DNA from: Helicobacter sp.
GTDB lineage: Bacteria; Campylobacterota; Campylobacteria; Campylobacterales; Helicobacteraceae
NCBI GenBank assembly: GCA_029264655.1
Contig: JARHZY010000060.1
Span: 1-31,127 of the forward strand
DNA length: 31,127 bases
Reading direction: 5' to 3'
Shown here: in pieces, positions 1 through 7,955 of the stretch
How the letters are laid out: each line of letters opens with the position of its first letter
Position numbering within the stretch: position 1 is the stretch's first letter
Made by a program: the position numbers and the translations under genes
Notes under the pieces: model-generated
Seen by the model: the letters and a program-made list of their open reading frames with translations, nothing else
Database searches by the model: none
Told to the model about the DNA's origin: nothing

Positions 1-146
1 CTATGCCCTTTAGTAAAGAATCATGCCAATTAACACAAGATATTCCATTATTTGCACTTGCTGATTTTGCATTTGAGCTTTATGAGCCACATGCTTGCCC
101 ACTTTGTAAAGATTCTGTAGCATATAAGCCCGGTAGTCGTCAGTAA
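1..146 (+). CDS. pyrE: Orotate phosphoribosyltransferase, C-terminal end (partial)
   Basis: Only the last 47 or so codons are present; the gene runs off the left edge. The visible protein has the segment IPLFALADFAFELYEP, then a CPLC pair, and ends in AYKPGSRQ. This matches my memory of the C-terminus of epsilonproteobacterial PyrE, which carries a CPLC motif and ends in KPGSR. PyrE makes orotidine 5'-phosphate from orotate and PRPP in pyrimidine synthesis. The catalytic PRPP loop lies outside the window, so the call rests on the tail only. Two hairpins follow the stop codon and could end the transcript. Confidence 0.65.
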   Translation, partial: MPFSKESCQLTQDIPLFALADFAFELYEPHACPLCKDSVAYKPGSRQ

Positions 147-171
147 TTTTTTGTATTATTAGAAAATCAAA

Positions 172-201
172 ATACTTATAAAATTAACTTTTTATAAGTA
201 T
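172..201. terminator. AT-rich perfect hairpin after pyrE
   Basis: Perfect inverted repeat: ATACTTATAAAA (172-183) and TTTTATAAGTAT (190-201), 12 base pairs around a 6-base loop. It begins 25 bases after the pyrE stop. No run of T follows directly, so it could be a weak terminator or a palindromic binding site. Confidence 0.45.
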
Positions 202-261
202 CGCTGTATAATTTTGTAAAAAACTTTATTTTCTAAATAAGTCGTAATCACCCCGCCCCTA

Positions 262-298
262 ATTTCATACTACCCAATAAAATTGAGCAGTATGAAAT
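262..298. repeat. Symmetrical two-part hairpin
   Basis: ATTTCATACT (262-271) pairs with AGTATGAAAT (289-298). Inside it CAAT (275-278) pairs with ATTG (282-285) around an AAA loop. The two stems are separated by a symmetrical three-base internal loop. A C-rich patch lies just upstream and no T tract follows. It may be a terminator, a small structured RNA or a mobile-element relic. Confidence 0.45.
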
Positions 299-720
299 AA
301 CCTTAAAAGTTAAAAACTAGAAGTTAAACTACATAAAGTATATTCTTTGTATTTATCTATGATATTATGATAAAGTGGCTTTGTAAAAATATCTACATAG
401 TATTAATTTTATATATAGAGAGTTAAAAAATAAATTAGTGGATTAAAAAAAGAATTATAACAACAATAAATACAATATATCTCAATATGAACATGAGATA
501 ATATTATAAAAATGTATATTTTTATTTTATAATCTTTGCATAATTGAAGCTATATGTCGTATTTATAGAATCATTATGTATATAAGATAATTAAGTTATT
601 TTTATCATTATTGTTAATTTTTGATTAACAAATAATTGTATTTAAGCTATTACTAATAAAATGCATACTAAAATATCAAGCATGTTTATTTAACTTAACT
701 TTTGGAAGAAGGAGATTTGT

Positions 721-2184
721 ATGCAAGAAGGCATGAAACAGTATGACTACTTACTTGCAAAACTTTTTTTGCTTGTCTGTATAGCAACGGGCTTTCTCGG
801 TATGTTGATAGGTGTGATTTTGGCATTTCAGCTAGCAGTTCCAGATTTGAACTACATTGCTGGAGAGTATTCTATTTTCGGTAGATTACGTCCATTACAT
901 ACAAATGTAATTATTTATGGTTTTACATTGAGTGGCATTTGGGCAGGTTGGTATTATTTGGGACAAAGGGTGCTTAAAATTACATACCATGATCATCCAT
1001 TCTTGAAACTTGTTGGTATGTTGCATTTTTTCATGTATCTTGTAGTGCTTGTCTTAGCACTTTATACATTATTTTCAGGTATAACGCAATCAAAAGAATA
1101 TGCTGAACTTCCATGGATTATAGATCTTTTGGTTGTAGTTACTTGGGTATTATGGGGTATGAGTCTTTTTGGTTCAATGGCAGTAAGACGAGAAAAAGTG
1201 ATTTATATTTCATTATGGTATTTCATTGCAACTTTTACTGCGATTTCTGTGCTTTATATCTTTAATAATCTTGCTGTGCCTACAAAATTATTCACAGGGT
1301 ATGGGAGTATTTGGCATAGTATCTCTATGTATGCAGGCACAAATGATGCACTCATTCAATGGTGGTGGGGGCATAATGCGGTTGCTTTTGTTTTTACTTC
1401 AGGGATTATTGGGTTGATTTATTATTTTTTACCAAAAGAATCTGGGCAACCGATATTTTCATATAAATTAACACTTTTCTCTTTTTGGAGTTTGATGTTT
1501 GTATATATTTGGGCAGGCGGACACCATGTTATTTATTCGACTGTGCCTGATTGGGTTCAAACACTTGGCTCTGTATTCTCTGTTGTGCTTATTTTACCTT
1601 CTTGGGGAACTGCAGTTAATATGCTTTTGACAATGCGAGGGCAATGGCATCAATTAAAAGAATCGCCATTAATTAAATTTTTAATTCTTGCATCTACATG
1701 GTATATGCTTGCAACACTTGAAGGTCCTATTCAATCCGTTAAGTCAGTTAATGCTTTAGCACATTTTACTGATTGGATTATTGGGCATGTGCATGATGCT
1801 GCTCTTGGTTGGGTTGCTTTTACAATCATTGCTAGCATATATCACATGTTACCACGATTATTTGGCAGAGAAATTTACTCTAAAAAAATTATTGAAGCAC
1901 AATTTTGGGTTATGACAATTGGTATTGTATTTTATTTCTCAAGCATGTGGATTGCAGGTATTGTGCAAGGTATGATGTGGCGAGATATTACACCTCTTGG
2001 TCAGCTTAAATATTCTTTCATTGATACTGTTGCGGTATTAAAACCATATTTTATCATGAGAGGTATTGGCGGTTTGCTATATCTTGCTGGCTTCGTTATG
2101 TTTATCTATAATGTTGTAATGACGATAATGGCTGCTCGGGAACTTAATAAAGAACCTGAATATGCTTCACCTATGGCATCTTAA
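721..2184 (+). CDS. ccoN: cbb3-type cytochrome c oxidase subunit I
   Basis: Catalytic haem-copper subunit of the high-affinity cbb3 oxidase, which reduces O2 to water and pumps protons in the inner membrane. It is a polytopic protein of 487 residues, normal for the family. Visible ligands are His60 (RPLHTNV) and His358 for the low-spin haem b, His356 (GHVH) for haem b3, and His218 (WWWGHN) and His268/His269 (GGHH) for CuB. Tyr262 lies six residues before His268, the spacing of the cross-linked Tyr in cbb3 enzymes. The start has a strong AAGAAGGAG site at 706-714. It is the first gene of the ccoNOQP operon. Assignment is firm. Confidence 0.97.
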   Translation: MQEGMKQYDYLLAKLFLLVCIATGFLGMLIGVILAFQLAVPDLNYIAGEYSIFGRLRPLHTNVIIYGFTLSGIWAGWYYLGQRVLKITYHDHPFLKLVGMLHFFMYLVVLVLALYTLFSGITQSKEYAELPWIIDLLVVVTWVLWGMSLFGSMAVRREKVIYISLWYFIATFTAISVLYIFNNLAVPTKLFTGYGSIWHSISMYAGTNDALIQWWWGHNAVAFVFTSGIIGLIYYFLPKESGQPIFSYKLTLFSFWSLMFVYIWAGGHHVIYSTVPDWVQTLGSVFSVVLILPSWGTAVNMLLTMRGQWHQLKESPLIKFLILASTWYMLATLEGPIQSVKSVNALAHFTDWIIGHVHDAALGWVAFTIIASIYHMLPRLFGREIYSKKIIEAQFWVMTIGIVFYFSSMWIAGIVQGMMWRDITPLGQLKYSFIDTVAVLKPYFIMRGIGGLLYLAGFVMFIYNVVMTIMAARELNKEPEYASPMAS

Positions 2185-2195
2185 GGAGGCGTTGT

Positions 2196-2894
2196 ATGTT
2201 TGCTTGGTTAGAGAAAAATCCTTTCTTTTTTACAATTGTATTTGTTGCTGTATTTTCAGTGGCTGGGTTAGTGCAAATTATCCCGGACTTTAGAAAATCT
2301 TCGCAACCATTAGAAGGCTTACGTCCGCTTACTATACTTGAAACTGCAGGAAGAAATGTCTATATAAAAGAGGGTTGCTATAATTGCCATTCACAACTTA
2401 TTCGCGAATTTAAAAGCGAAGTAATGCGTTATGGCATGTATAGCTTAAGTGGTGAGTATGCTTACGATAGACCTTTCCTTTGGGGTTCTAAAAGAACAGG
2501 TCCAGACTTACATCGGATTGGTGATAGAAGTAGTAGTGATTGGCATGCTAATCACATGTATGACCCAAATTCTGTTGTGCCTAAATCTATCATGCCTGCC
2601 TATAAGCATCTATATGAAAAAGAAGTAGACTTTGAAACTGCATATGCAGAAGCTTTAACACAAAAGGAATTTTTTAATGTGCCTTATGATGTAGAAAATT
2701 TAAAAACAAGTGTAAAGCTTGGCACTATCGATGAAGCAAGAACATATTTTAAAGAGGAAGCACAAAAAGTCGTTGAGGAAATGAAAAATGAAATCACTAC
2801 ACAAGCATTTAATGATGGAAAAGGGAAAATTACTGAAATTGTAGCACTTATTGCTTATCTTAATAGTTTGGGTTCAAGCAGAATTGTAAAATAA
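2196..2894 (+). CDS. ccoO: cbb3-type cytochrome c oxidase subunit II (monohaem)
   Basis: Membrane-anchored monohaem c-type subunit that passes electrons from CcoP to CcoN. One N-terminal membrane helix (about residues 10-30) is followed by a periplasmic domain with CYNCH at residues 61-65. A likely axial Met lies in the KSIMPAY segment. The GxKRTGPDLHRIG-type stretch and the conserved 'SQLIR' after the haem site are typical of CcoO/FixO. It starts 11 bases after ccoN with AAGGAGG just before the start codon. Length (232 residues) is normal. Confidence 0.96.
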   Translation: MFAWLEKNPFFFTIVFVAVFSVAGLVQIIPDFRKSSQPLEGLRPLTILETAGRNVYIKEGCYNCHSQLIREFKSEVMRYGMYSLSGEYAYDRPFLWGSKRTGPDLHRIGDRSSSDWHANHMYDPNSVVPKSIMPAYKHLYEKEVDFETAYAEALTQKEFFNVPYDVENLKTSVKLGTIDEARTYFKEEAQKVVEEMKNEITTQAFNDGKGKITEIVALIAYLNSLGSSRIVK

Positions 2895-2921
2895 CGCTAG
2901 AATCAAAATAAGGAGATACAC

Positions 2922-3161
2922 ATGAGTTTTACAATTTATGGTTTTGATTTATTAAGTTTAAAGGGAGCTTATTTGTTCTCTATAATTTGTTTAACAGTTT
3001 GGCTATATGCTTATATTTATTATCTTTATCGCACTCAAGCATTGGGAAAAGTAGATTATGAGAAATATAGCAAACTTGCACTCAATGATTCTTTGAATGA
3101 TTCATTAATAGAATCTTGTGATACAACCGATAAACAAAAAGAAACACTAGAAAGGAGATAA
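2922..3161 (+). CDS. ccoQ: cbb3 oxidase small subunit IV
   Basis: A small protein of 79 residues with one membrane helix near residues 12-36 and a charged cytoplasmic tail. The tail has the pattern 'LGKVDYEKYSKLALND', which resembles CcoQ/FixQ of epsilonproteobacteria. CcoQ stabilises the interaction of CcoP with the CcoNO core in other bacteria. It lies between ccoO and ccoP, the standard position, and an AAGGAG site precedes it. The C-terminal part repeats 'NDSL' and is poorly conserved, so the call leans on position, topology and the short motif. Confidence 0.88.
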   Translation: MSFTIYGFDLLSLKGAYLFSIICLTVWLYAYIYYLYRTQALGKVDYEKYSKLALNDSLNDSLIESCDTTDKQKETLERR

Positions 3162-3163
3162 TA

Positions 3164-4051
3164 ATGGGTTGGCTAGGTGATCATGTTAATTTGATTGGTT
3201 TTATTGGTGCCATAGTAATCCTTTTTTTAACGATTGCTATAGCATGGTTTTACATCCAAAAGATGAAAACTGAAAGTGTAGGCGGTGAGCTTACAGAACA
3301 CTCATGGGATGGTATTAAGGAATTTAATAATAATATCCCAACGGGTTGGCTTTTATCTCTTTTGGGGCTTATGATTTGGGCAGTTTGGTATATTCTTTTT
3401 GGTTATCCTTTGAATGCATATTCACAAATTGGCGAATATAACCAAGAATCGCAAGCATATAATCAAAAATTTGAAACCATACATGCAAATATGGATACAG
3501 AAAAATTGCGTGAAATGGGCGAGCAAATATTTCTTGTGCAATGTGCACAATGCCATGGTTTAACCGCTGAAGGTAATGATGGTAAGGCACAAAATCTTAC
3601 ACATTGGGGTAAAGTTGATGGTATTATAGATACTATTCGCAATGGAAGCCTTGGACTCACAAAAGCAGATGGCGAAGAGTTTGGGGGTATGCCACCCGGA
3701 CTTCTCGAAGAAGAAAAAGATATGCTAGCAGTTGCCCATTATATAATGAGTGAAATTGTAGGTGATAAGTCTGGAGAATATGATGACGAGCTTATAAAAG
3801 CTGGTGCAGAAATTTTTCATAGCGAAGAAAAAGGCACATGTTTTCAATGCCATGGTGCTAATGGTGAAGGTGTAGAAGATATGGGACCATCACTCCAAAC
3901 CTATGGTAAAACAGAATTTTTAGCAAATGTTTTGAAACATGGTAAAAGAGGGGATATTGGTTTTATGCCATCATTTGAATATCTCAATCTAAGCCAAAAA
4001 GAAGTAGAAGCATTGCAAACATTTATTGCAGCAAAACAAAAAATTCAGTAA
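3164..4051 (+). CDS. ccoP: cbb3-type cytochrome c oxidase subunit III (dihaem)
   Basis: Dihaem c-type subunit that takes electrons from soluble cytochrome c553 and passes them to CcoO. It has two membrane helices (about residues 9-31 and 61-80). Two cytochrome c domains follow, with CAQCH at residues 127-131 and CFQCH at 226-230. Candidate axial Met residues are in GGMPPGL and GFMPSFEY. The start lies two bases after the ccoQ stop, with AAAGGAG upstream, so translation is probably coupled. The length of 295 residues is normal for the dihaem form. Confidence 0.96.
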   Translation: MGWLGDHVNLIGFIGAIVILFLTIAIAWFYIQKMKTESVGGELTEHSWDGIKEFNNNIPTGWLLSLLGLMIWAVWYILFGYPLNAYSQIGEYNQESQAYNQKFETIHANMDTEKLREMGEQIFLVQCAQCHGLTAEGNDGKAQNLTHWGKVDGIIDTIRNGSLGLTKADGEEFGGMPPGLLEEEKDMLAVAHYIMSEIVGDKSGEYDDELIKAGAEIFHSEEKGTCFQCHGANGEGVEDMGPSLQTYGKTEFLANVLKHGKRGDIGFMPSFEYLNLSQKEVEALQTFIAAKQKIQ

Positions 4052-4067
4052 TTTTAGGAAGGTTTAT

Positions 4068-4277
4068 ATGCAAGCGATTATAAATATTTTAAATAGTTTG
4101 GTAGGTTTTTTACTAGCAGTATTACTTGTAGTAGCAGCTGCAGCAATTGCTGGTTATAATGCTGTGCGTGTGCAACAATCAACTTCTACAACATTTTATA
4201 GTATTGATTCACACAATTTAAAAAAGAATGATACAGCAAATAAAGATGCGTTTAAAACCATTCAAAATAACAATTAG
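4068..4277 (+). CDS. DUF4006-like small membrane protein downstream of ccoP
   Basis: A 69-residue protein with one membrane helix (about residues 8-30) and a short tail containing 'RVQQSTSTTFYSIDS'. Epsilonproteobacterial cbb3 operons carry a small protein annotated DUF4006 here, with a similar hydrophobic helix followed by a VQQ...YSID-like segment. I chose the ATG at 4068 because TAGGAAGG sits directly upstream; a longer frame would run back into ccoP. Function is unknown. Its place in the operon suggests a role in oxidase assembly or stability, which is inference. Confidence 0.75.
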   Translation: MQAIINILNSLVGFLLAVLLVVAAAAIAGYNAVRVQQSTSTTFYSIDSHNLKKNDTANKDAFKTIQNNN

Positions 4278-4290
4278 TAAGGAGTTTATT

Positions 4291-4398
4291 ATGAAATTTA
4301 CAGGGCTTGAAAAATTTGTAGCATGTGTGCTTGTTGGTCTCGGGTTACTTACCATTGTGCTTACACTCATACCTTATGAATATCTTCATGCGGTATAA
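4291..4398 (+). CDS. 35-residue single-helix membrane ORF in the cbb3 operon
   Basis: A 35-codon frame starting MKFTGLEKFVACVLVGLG and ending in LIPYEYLHAV. TAAGGAG is placed 5 to 6 bases before the ATG, and the frame starts 13 bases after the DUF4006-like stop. The product would be a short N-terminal segment, one membrane helix and an aromatic tail. Very small single-helix subunits are known in cbb3 oxidases (CcoM of Pseudomonas stutzeri), but I see no sequence match to CcoM. The strong ribosome site and operon position support it as a real gene; function is inferred only. Confidence 0.65.
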   Translation: MKFTGLEKFVACVLVGLGLLTIVLTLIPYEYLHAV

Positions 4399-4434
4399 TT
4401 AAAGCCATGCATCTAAAAATATAGGGGGATTATA

Positions 4435-5223
4435 TTGCATAATAGGATACATCACATTATGCTTTTTATATGTATTATTCCTTGTTGCATGTTGCAAGCA
4501 TTTGCAAATATGGCACAAAAAGTGCAATATACTAGTGAAGCAACTACAGCTAAAAATTGGCAATCTCCCCAAGAATCTACTCGATATGTTTATGGAGATT
4601 CTGCAATACAAAATGAAAATAAATCTAGCATTGCTCAAAACATATATTTGCAGGGAGATACTGATATACTTTCACAAAATGCACCTCGCATTGTGCAAGA
4701 GCTTTCAAGTATAATTTATAATAAAACAGGCGTTAAAGTTATTTTACATATTGTTGAAAAAACACCACAATATCAAAAAGATACCGATGTGGCAATGCAA
4801 CCAAACCTAAATTTTCAAAATCGTCGCCTTTATGAATCTAATATTATTAAATCCATACAGGGACATTATGCTATTATTTTTCTTTTTTATAACGACCATG
4901 CAATTACCTTGAAAAGTAATCTTGATTTTTTAGATGAACAACATACCGCACAATTACTTGAAAACTATGCTTATCCATATTTACCTGCTGATGCTGTTGG
5001 CACATTACGTTATGATGATGGGGTAAATGAAGGAGTATCAAATCTATATCTCGCACTAACACATACAATAGCCAATCATTATAATTTTGAACTCAATGCA
5101 CCAAAACCTATGGAACAACAAAACGAAACAACAAAAATTATTATATACGCTATGTTATTTATTTTGATTGGGCTATTTATTATAGTTCGTTTTGGTCTGC
5201 TTACATTTAAGAAAAAAGGATAA
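4435..5223 (+). CDS. TPM-domain-like exported membrane protein
   Basis: A protein of 262 residues with an N-terminal signal peptide (hydrophobic MLFICIIPCCMLQAFA), a periplasmic domain, and a C-terminal membrane helix near residues 232-254 followed by a KKKG tail. The periplasmic part has the layout of TPM domains: a helix, a strand with 'TGVKVILHIVE', a 'YAIIFLFYND' strand, 'ITLKSNLDFLD', and a final long helix. The TTG at 4435 has AGGGGGA at a good distance; an ATG at 4459 is the alternative. It follows the oxidase genes and abuts the FixH-like gene, so a role in respiratory complex maintenance is possible. Confidence 0.6.
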   Translation: MHNRIHHIMLFICIIPCCMLQAFANMAQKVQYTSEATTAKNWQSPQESTRYVYGDSAIQNENKSSIAQNIYLQGDTDILSQNAPRIVQELSSIIYNKTGVKVILHIVEKTPQYQKDTDVAMQPNLNFQNRRLYESNIIKSIQGHYAIIFLFYNDHAITLKSNLDFLDEQHTAQLLENYAYPYLPADAVGTLRYDDGVNEGVSNLYLALTHTIANHYNFELNAPKPMEQQNETTKIIIYAMLFILIGLFIIVRFGLLTFKKKG

Positions 5224-5225
5224 AT

Positions 5226-5849
5226 ATGACAAAGAAAAAACATACATTGTGGCCTATTGGAATTTTACTTATTATTGCATTAGGTATTGTGCTTATTATT
5301 GTGAGTATTAGAATCTCAAGCAAACAAAGCATTGATACCGACCATACTTTTGGTATGAAAAAGATAGAACTTGATGAAAACATTAATCTTATTATGCAAC
5401 AGCAAAACACATTTGAAAAACTTTATAATGTGCATGTAAGCACTATTGCTGATGGAAGCATACATGCCCCTATCATGAAAAATCCATACTATGTAACCCC
5501 AGTGCCAAAGAATATCCCAACAAATGAAGGATTATTACAAGGCAATGATATTGTTACATTGTATTTTGAAAAAAAAATAAATCAAAATATGAGAGATGAA
5601 TTATCACATGATTTTAAGATTCTATCTGTTACATTAGCATTTGTTCGTCTTGAGCAAGGAGAAAAAGAGGTAAGCACACTCACTATCCCAATGACAAAAC
5701 ATACCGACAATAGCTATATTACAGCCCCATTCTCATTGCCTATGCATGGATATTACCAAGCACGTTTTACAATTAATATAGCAACCAATGATGCAACAAA
5801 GCCATCGCAATTTCCTGTTTATTTTTACCATTGGCTATTTAATGAGTAA
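5226..5849 (+). CDS. FixH/CcoH-like oxidase assembly protein
   Basis: A protein of 207 residues with a short basic N-terminus, one membrane helix (about residues 9-29) and a periplasmic domain. The domain ends in a beta-rich part with 'PFSLPMHGYYQARFTINIATND', the pattern of FixH/CcoH proteins. FixH/CcoH associates with cbb3 oxidase during assembly. The start codon lies two bases after the previous stop, with AAAAAAGGA upstream, so it is coupled to the TPM-like gene. Residues around 115 are encoded by a run of nine A (5569-5577). The FixH call rests on topology, operon position and faint similarity. Confidence 0.62.
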   Translation: MTKKKHTLWPIGILLIIALGIVLIIVSIRISSKQSIDTDHTFGMKKIELDENINLIMQQQNTFEKLYNVHVSTIADGSIHAPIMKNPYYVTPVPKNIPTNEGLLQGNDIVTLYFEKKINQNMRDELSHDFKILSVTLAFVRLEQGEKEVSTLTIPMTKHTDNSYITAPFSLPMHGYYQARFTINIATNDATKPSQFPVYFYHWLFNE

Positions 5850-5897
5850 AAGATATTTCAATAATTTTAAAAATTCAATTTTATAAAGTAAAAATCA

Positions 5898-6344
5898 ATG
5901 CACCAAAGCAAAACAATAATATTATACAATACCAAACAAAAACAAATAGACACATTAAAAAATTCTTTTGAATTTGAAATAGTGTTTAAACATGGAATGC
6001 GTTTTAATAAAGATTTTATGGCAATTTATGCAATGCCTTTGCATGATTTTCTCACACATTTATGTAAAAAGAAGAGATATAATCGCAAGATAGAATCACA
6101 TTTATTACTAGGTTTCAGTATTAACAAAAAAGTTGCAAAAGCGTGCAAACGCAATCTTTTAAGGCGTAGGATTAAAGCAATTATGCAAGGATTAATAGAC
6201 ATATTGCAAGATTATATTTTTATTTTTGTATGCCGTAAGGGGATTATGGAGTATGATTTTAATGCATTAGCAAAACATATTGCGTATAGCACAAAAAAAT
6301 TAGTGCAACAAAAGCATAAAGCAAAAACTACCTATAAGAAATAA
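5898..6344 (+). CDS. rnpA: Ribonuclease P protein component
   Basis: Protein cofactor of RNase P, which trims the 5' leader from pre-tRNA. The core of 148 residues has 'LKNSFEFEIVFKHGMRF' near residues 20-36, 'LLLGFSINKKVAKACKRN' near 69-86 and the RNR-box RNLLRRRIKAIM (85-96). The end, 'FIFVCRKGIMEYDFNALAKHI', fits the family's last strand and helix. The N-terminus has about 18 extra residues before the usual 'LKN' start, and the ribosome site is weak. Usually rnpA sits between rpmH and yidD/yidC; here it follows the FixH-like gene by 48 bases and none of those genes is near. Confidence 0.88.
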   Translation: MHQSKTIILYNTKQKQIDTLKNSFEFEIVFKHGMRFNKDFMAIYAMPLHDFLTHLCKKKRYNRKIESHLLLGFSINKKVAKACKRNLLRRRIKAIMQGLIDILQDYIFIFVCRKGIMEYDFNALAKHIAYSTKKLVQQKHKAKTTYKK

Positions 6345-6361
6345 AAAGAATCCCTTTTTTA
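6338..6361 (+). terminator. Possible weak terminator after rnpA
   Basis: AAAAAG and CTTTTT around a short loop (about 6344-6360), with T residues at the end, directly after the rnpA stop. The stem is only six pairs and AT-rich, so support is limited. Confidence 0.3.
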
Positions 6362-6661
6362 TCAAAAATAAGTAGCTATATTAAATTTCTTACTACAAGA
6401 TAATTTGCAATGCCCCTTTAACAATATACCGCTTTATATCTTTTATAGAATCTTAAAAATTGTTAATATAATAATCTATGTGCCAGTCAATACTGCCTTA
6501 TGAATGTAATCATATTGATCATTACACTCAAAGCACATTGCATACAGAATCTTTCTATAAGACTTGAATACTATACTCAAAACATTGTTTTAAACATATT
6601 GCATATTTTATTTTTTTGTGCTTTAATTCTATATTATGAAGTTTTGTAAAAAGGTATATCA
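6362..6661. other. Gene-free stretch between rnpA and dxr
   Basis: About 300 AT-rich bases with no credible reading frame. A TATAAT lies at 6467-6472, and I cannot tell whether it is used. No trace of yidD, yidC or rpmH is visible on either strand. Confidence 0.5.
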
Positions 6662-7903
6662 GTGGTTATATTGGGAAGCACAGGAAGTATTGGTATTAAT
6701 GCGCAAAAAGTAGCAAAGCAATTGCATATAGAGATAGAAGCACTTGCATGTGGGGGAAATATTACCCTATTTAACGAACAAATTAAAGCTTGCAAACCAA
6801 AATTTGTTGCTATTGCAGATGAGACAAAATTGGATTTATTACAACCACAAGATAGCATTGTTTTTGTTGGTGATGATGGCATTTGTGCTATGCTTGAGGC
6901 ATGCCAATCACAAAAGATTCTTAATGCAGTTGTTGGTTATGCTGGTTTGCGTTTTAGTCTTAAGACACTTGATTTAGATAAAAAACTCATTCTTGCAAAT
7001 AAAGAATCTTTAGTAGTTGCTGGGCATTTAATTACACAAAAGATCCACGCATCTTATGCATTAAAACACATTACATCAAATAACTATCAAAATAACTTAA
7101 CAGCAGAACACAAAAAGCAAAATTATATTTTAGAGCATATTTTTCCTATTGATAGCGAACATTTTAGTCTTTGGTCGTTACTTACCCTTGATGGTTGTTC
7201 GCATTTTGATAAATCACCTACTTATTATAAAGCTTTTCAGAATCTTTATATTACTGCATCAGGTGGTGCTTTAAGAGATTTTCCACTCAATAAGATTCCC
7301 TATGCTACATTGCATGATGTTTTACAACATCCAACATGGAATATGGGGCAAAAAATTACAATAGATTCAGCAACTCTTGTAAATAAGCTTTATGAAGTTT
7401 TAGAAGCATATTGGTTATTTCAAACAAAAAATATACATGCACTTATTGAACGTAGCTCTCTCATACATGCTTTTGTAGAATATAACGACAATGCACTATG
7501 TGCACATATAAGCCATGCGGATATGTGCTTGCCACTTGCATATGGCATGGATACATTGCAGGCTAAAAAACATTTTCATATCACACCACTTTGTATTAAT
7601 GATTTTATGAAAATTAATTTGCAGCCAATAGATACAATGCGTTATCCATTGTGGGCATACAAGGACTTATTATTAGAAAAACCACATTTAGGCATTGCAC
7701 TTAATGCAAGCAACGAATTAACACAAAAGTTATTTTTGCAAGAAAAGATACCATTTTATGCACTATCGCAGGTAAATATGCAAGTTTTAGACAAATTAAT
7801 GCATAGTAATCCACCTGCTACATTTGATTGTATTCTTGCATATAGACAAGAAGCAATAGCATTAAGTAATTTTTTTATAAAAAACATTGCACAAAAGGAA
7901 TAA
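6662..7903 (+). CDS. dxr: 1-deoxy-D-xylulose 5-phosphate reductoisomerase
   Basis: Second enzyme of the MEP isoprenoid pathway; it converts DXP to 2-C-methyl-D-erythritol 4-phosphate with NADPH and a divalent metal. The NADPH motif GSTGSIG is at residues 5-11, LANKESLV at 111-118, the metal and substrate segment PIDSEH at 162-167, TASGGALRDFP at 198-208, and HPTWNMGQKITIDSATLVNK near 223-242. The GTG start is forced by an in-frame TAA at 6648. At 413 residues it is longer than the H. pylori enzyme. The extra residues sit in two blocks (about 128-158 and 176-193) that flank the PIDSEH motif. Confidence 0.96.
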   Translation: MVILGSTGSIGINAQKVAKQLHIEIEALACGGNITLFNEQIKACKPKFVAIADETKLDLLQPQDSIVFVGDDGICAMLEACQSQKILNAVVGYAGLRFSLKTLDLDKKLILANKESLVVAGHLITQKIHASYALKHITSNNYQNNLTAEHKKQNYILEHIFPIDSEHFSLWSLLTLDGCSHFDKSPTYYKAFQNLYITASGGALRDFPLNKIPYATLHDVLQHPTWNMGQKITIDSATLVNKLYEVLEAYWLFQTKNIHALIERSSLIHAFVEYNDNALCAHISHADMCLPLAYGMDTLQAKKHFHITPLCINDFMKINLQPIDTMRYPLWAYKDLLLEKPHLGIALNASNELTQKLFLQEKIPFYALSQVNMQVLDKLMHSNPPATFDCILAYRQEAIALSNFFIKNIAQKE

Positions 7904-7917
7904 AATTGTTAAAGATA

Positions 7918-7926
7918 TGCTACACT
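7918..7926 (+). promoter_or_regulatory. Possible extended -10 for napA
   Basis: TGCTACACT matches TG-n-TATAAT at four of six -10 positions and would start a transcript about 23 bases before the napA ATG. No clear Fur box is visible. Confidence 0.35.
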
Positions 7927-7955
7927 TACTATTATTTTATTTTGTGAGGTGTTTC

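Larger units (their letters stand above)
147..720. other. Gene-free stretch between pyrE and ccoN
   Basis: About 570 AT-rich bases with no convincing reading frame. It holds two hairpins (172-201 and 262-298), a C-rich patch at 250-260 that is unusual for this DNA, and a TATAAT at 528-533 about 190 bases before ccoN. No FNR-like or other operator was recognised. The oxidase promoter probably lies here, but I cannot place it. Confidence 0.6.

Noticed and set aside
1226..1417. Small frame inside ccoN in another phase
   Set aside because: It lies wholly within a firmly assigned gene, has no ribosome site, and is a shadow of ccoN.
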